Assembly: GCF_030864355.1 (NCBI RefSeq)
Contig: NC_083397.1
Span: 2,108,001 to 2,172,000, forward strand
Reading direction: 5' to 3'
Length of the DNA: 64,000 bases
Origin: Cutaneotrichosporon cavernicola
Lineage: Eukaryota > Basidiomycota > Tremellomycetes > Trichosporonales > Trichosporonaceae
Shown one piece after another: positions 60,327 to 64,000 of this stretch. Numbering within the stretch: position 1 is the stretch's first letter; every line of letters starts with the position of its first letter. The notes under the pieces were generated by a model. That model searched no databases and was not told the origin of the DNA. It was given only the letters and a program-made list of their open reading frames with translations. The position numbers were made by a program, and so were the translations under genes.

Positions 60327-63165
60327 CTACTCGCGCCCGAGCGCGTCGGCCCACACACCGCGCACCATGGCCTCTGAGCGAGCCTCGAGGCCCGCCGAGT
60401 GTGGGGGAATGATCGCGAAGACTTCAGTCTCGATCGAGTCGGCAAGCGGCTCGATGAGCTGGGCGTAGCTTCGCACAAACTCGCGCCACCATCCCCAGCG
60501 AGCGCGCATGGGCCACGCTCCGCTGTCGCCGGCATCGAGGAGGGCGAGGACCGACTTGAGGCCGGCACCCTCGCGGCCGTATGCCCATGGGAGGAGCTCC
60601 TCGGCAAAACGCTGGACAGTGGCGCTGAACACGCGCTCGAGACGGTCCGTCTGCACATCGACCTGGCTCTGCACCTCCTGCGCCTCGCGGGAACGGTCCG
60701 GGTCATCATCCCCGTCGTCCATGCCAACACCTTCGCCGCGCTCGAGGCGCTCGGCGGCGCGACGGGCACGCGCAACCTCGTCCGCCTTGTCGACGGCGCG
60801 GAGGCGGCGTCGCTCGCGCACAACGCGGCCGACGATCTTGTCAAGCGCCATACGCAGGACCTCCCACTTGTCCACGTCGGTCCAGCCGTCCGGCACGGTG
60901 TCGCTGCCCGCCTCGGCGGCGAACACCCAGTCGACGACGTCGAGCGGCTCGAGGATACTGTACTGGAGGTACTTGTCGATGGTGATGAGACGCATCTGGG
61001 ACGAGCGGCGCCAGAAGGACACGATTGCGTCGAGCACGACACGACGCGAGGCGTAGTCGTTCGTGATGAAGCGCAAAACATCCAGGTAACGCTCGGTTGC
61101 GTTGAGGAAATGGGAGAAGGAGCGGTCACCAAGCTTGAGGATGGTTTCGGTGACCATCTTCACAATAGATGCACGGAGGAGGGAGTCACCGCCTTGGTCC
61201 ATGGCATCCGGAAGGTCGGTGATAAAGTTCTTGACCTCGTGCGAGGGTGCCTTGTTCTTCATCCGCCTCAGGAGGTCGGAAGCCTCAGCGTGCAAGTCGC
61301 TGCCGGCGGCCTCGTACTGCCACACCGGATCCGGCGCTTCTGGCGACACGACCTCGGCGTCCTTGGCGAGCATGGGCTCGGGGAGCGTCTGGAGGATGCG
61401 GTCGTGGTACGCGAGGCGGATCTCCTGCTCGACCACTCGCCGCATGAACGCTCGCCGCGGGTGCGCGGCAGGGAGCTCAAGGTCGGGAATCCACTCCTTC
61501 CACATCCACTGGAACCCGAAATTGGATAAGTGGATAGCGAACCAGTCAGAAACTCGGCGAGATATCTCGATATCGAGGCCGTCCTCGCCGAGCTGGGTGA
61601 AGATTCGCCGCACAGCGCGGCCTACTGGCGGCGCGATAGTGGCCGGGCTCAGTTTGCACAGCTCGGTGATAACCGAGCCGTACATGAGCGGACTGTGAGG
61701 CGCGTTGGGAAGGGTGCAGAGAGTGGAGATGATGGTGCTCACGACCGACGACTCGAGAGAGTACGTCGACTCTGATTCCTCAGACTTGAACGTTCCCGGT
61801 GCGAGGTAGCGGGAGATGTTGAGGAGGAAGCGCGCGCACTCCTTGCGGTTGACCTCGAAGATGTTGAGCGTGTCGAGGAGGAGGGAGCGGAGGGTCCAGC
61901 CGAGGATCGTGTTCGTTGGGGGAACAACGCTCTCGTTGAACAGAACGAGACCGCTAGTACGGCCCTCGCAGTCCTGCGGGTTCTCTTCGTCGACGTCGTA
62001 CATCTCGGGTGGCATGTAAACTGGCGAGATGGCGTATGGGTCCGGCATTGTCGCGCCTTCGGGGATGACGGCGTTCTCTGACGGGCGAGGGAGAATAGCA
62101 GGTGCCTGCCACTCGCTGGCGCGAAGCTCGAGGAGCGCGGTCATGAGGTGGGAGAGGGGCTGCTGTTAGCTTGGAGGTATGTTACCAGCTTACGTCGGCG
62201 TACGCCTCCGGTTCCTCGCCCTCGGCCAGGATAGGCGCGAGGGGGTTAACGAGTGAGCGCGTTCCCTTGCGGCCCGTAACGAACATCTCGATGGTCCTGA
62301 CGATGCTCTCGAGGTCCTCGGCAAACGAGCCAGCGAGCGCGTGAGCGGACTGGCATCAGTACCCTCCCCTTAGCCTTCCTTCTACCCAACGTACCCGGAT
62401 GATGCCCTCGCCAACAGCGCGCGCGGCGCGCTCAGCACGGTCGCCGCCACCACCGACCTCGTTCAGAACGCTCAAGAGGCTCTTGTACGCGTCCACGAGG
62501 GAGCGGGGTTCGACCAAGCCAGCGGGCACGAGAAGTGAGAGGAACTGGAGCTGACGTCAGTTTGAGCAAAAGAGGATAACTGACCAAGAGACGAGCATTA
62601 AGCCACTCGCGCGCCTCAACACTGGCGCGGAACGACCGCGCAAGTTCCTCGAGGATCTCGCGCCCGCAGTCGGTCTCCTCCTGCTCCTCCTCCTCCCCCT
62701 CGACGCGGTACGAGAGGTGCAATAGCAGAGTAACGTAGTGTGCCTGCTTGAACGGCATCTCAGTGACACCGTACCGGAACCCATCCATGATACCGGGTGC
62801 GCCCTCGCGCCATCCGCGGCGCAGGACCTTGGCGAGACGCGGAGGGTCCTCGATACTGTCAAAGTCCTCGTCGTCGGCATGCTTGAAGATCATCTTGCGC
62901 ATCCGTACAGCAGTCGTTTCGGGAGCAGTGCGCCCACTGCCGCGTTGTCCGCGCCCGCGGTCGTCTGGTGTCAGTGTTTGTGACTCAATTGCGACTCACT
63001 CCTACGCCCACGGCCTCCATATCCTCCTCCTCCCCCGAAGCCACCACCTCCTCCTCCGTAACCACCGCCTCCACCTCCTCCACCGTATCCTCCACCACCA
63101 CCGCCGTATCCACCGCCGCCACCGCCGCTGCCACCGTAACCACCGCTAAAGCCGTTATAGCTCAT
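60327..63165 (-). CDS. CBC1: Nuclear cap-binding protein 80 kDa subunit
   Basis: Large subunit of the nuclear cap-binding complex, which with CBP20 binds the 7-methylguanosine cap and couples capping to splicing and export. Five exons (63165-63000, 62964-62585, 62550-62395, 62349-62194, 62159-60327) give 896 residues. The first 55 residues are almost only Gly and Tyr with an Arg-Gly end, an unusual low-complexity head. A MIF4G-like domain follows (MPFKQAHYVTLLLHLSYRV), and the middle and C-terminal MIF4G-like regions contain FGFQWMWKEWIPDLELPAAHPRRAFMRRVVEQEIRLAYHDRI in two segments. The conserved blocks run unbroken through all junctions. It is divergent from the zf-HIT gene with 188 bp between the starts. 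Confidence 0.93.
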
Positions 63166-63353
63166 CGTGCGTGAGTAGGGAAAGGTGGTGATGCCAACTG
63201 TGTTCTGTGATCGCAGCCAAGAAAGCAGGAGCGGAAGCAAATATCCTGGAGCAAGATTGTTTTCGACCTCCACTTTGGTGACCACCAGCTGTGTGTGGCT
63301 TGCCATTAATTGTATTGCTTGGACTACTCTCCATCTCTGCTCAATTCTCAACG

Positions 63354-64000
63354 ATGGGGCCTAAAGCACCAGTCTGCGGCGTCTGCGCCCAGCCATCGAA
63401 ATACCGCTGCTCAGTGTGCCCAGTACGATAGTGAGCTCATTGTTGTATCGGAGCTGACCACAGCTGCTCAGTAGCGTGTTACAAGACACATAAGGGTGGG
63501 TCCGACGCTGTTAAGGGGTTGAACAGTGGAGGGGCTGAGAGGGTGAAGAAGGTGAGAGACTGACGACAGAGAGTTGTATAGCTACGTCAGAGACTGGGCC
63601 GGCGCCATCTCTTGAACCACCAGATGTCCAGCCAACTGAGCCAGCTGAGCCAGTCGAGCCGACTACAGAGGAGCAGCCCGACTTCAAGCCTCTCAAGCCC
63701 CTCACATCGCTCAAGTGGCCGCCTGAACCTGACGCGATGATCTTCTCGGACCCTCTGAAGCGGGACGACCCGAAGCCTCTCCGTACCACAGAGCTGGAAC
63801 GTATTGGTACGTCTGAGCCTACGATTCAGCGTCGAGTTTGTGGAGCTGACAGCAGCGACATCCCAGCCTCTCCGCGACCTCCTGGCCGAGGAGAAGCTTA
63901 CGCGTATCCTCTCCGCATTGGATGCTATGCCGAGCAAGGCGAGGCATGATGCCCTAGCCCGCTTATTGGGTGTTGATGCTGATAGCCTCGCGCGTCCCGC
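63354..64000 (+). CDS. zf-HIT protein, ZNHIT3/HIT1-like, truncated by the window edge
   Basis: Four exons are visible (63354-63430, 63464-63495, 63582-63806, 63856-64000), continuing beyond the window. The N-terminus is a HIT-type zinc finger, CGVCAQPSKYRC...CPVRYCSVACYKTHK, completed by the first junction. A Pro/Glu linker leads to LKPLTSLKWPPEP and to a helical end (TSQPLRDLLAEEKLTRILSA) resembling the ZNHIT3/Hit1 C-terminus, which binds NUFIP/Rsa1 in box C/D snoRNP assembly. The second-intron acceptor (TAG at 63579-63581) has one in-frame alternative. The gene shares a 188-bp promoter with CBP80. Confidence 0.85.

Overview
The window is nuclear DNA from a basidiomycete yeast, most likely a tremellomycete close to the Trichosporonales. 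This rests on GC-rich coding sequence with C/G-ending codons, many short introns (about 31-120 nt, GTRNGT donors and CTRAC branch points close to a CAG/TAG/AAG acceptor), intron-bearing tRNAs and the gene set. No sequence search was possible, so the taxon is an inference. There is no viral, transposon, CRISPR or bacterial segment. Gene models were built by joining exons in frame; in every complete spliced model the exon lengths sum to a multiple of three.

Layout. 0-11 kb: an unidentified truncated gene; C1-tetrahydrofolate synthase with a possible mitochondrial leader; a four-exon acylphosphatase; a malonyl-transferase-like mitochondrial protein without its catalytic serine; PUF6. 11-20 kb: the unfolded-protein sensor IRE1, two unidentified genes, and an EF-hand type II NADH dehydrogenase. 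20-28 kb: delta-9 and delta-12 fatty acid desaturases on the same strand, with a cysteine-rich orphan and an NmrA-like reductase between them. 28-39 kb: an unidentified membrane protein, a UVRAG/Vps38-like gene, a FYVE-SAP-SAP-RING ubiquitin ligase and two orphans. 39-45 kb: quinone oxidoreductase, glutathione S-transferase, three intron-containing tRNA genes (Glu-CUC, Leu-AAG, Ser-CGA) and SDH4. 45-54 kb: RAD52 and POL31 divergent from one promoter, an F-box/WD-like gene and the cell-cycle regulator MBP1. 54-64 kb: RPC17, an equilibrative nucleoside transporter, a large Zn2Cys6 protein with a degenerate AlkB-like end, CBP80, and a truncated zf-HIT gene.

Themes. The two desaturases catalyse consecutive steps from stearate to oleate to linoleate. 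RAD52 and POL31 share a promoter with an ACGCGT (MCB) box, and the MBP1 gene whose protein class binds that box lies about 2 kb beyond POL31. Many products are mitochondrial: C1-THF synthase, the MCAT-like protein, NADH dehydrogenase and SDH4. The most unusual items are the MCAT-like protein lacking its nucleophile, the Zn2Cys6/AlkB-like fusion, the dual-start C1-THF synthase, and 11-nt and 6-nt internal exons in MBP1.
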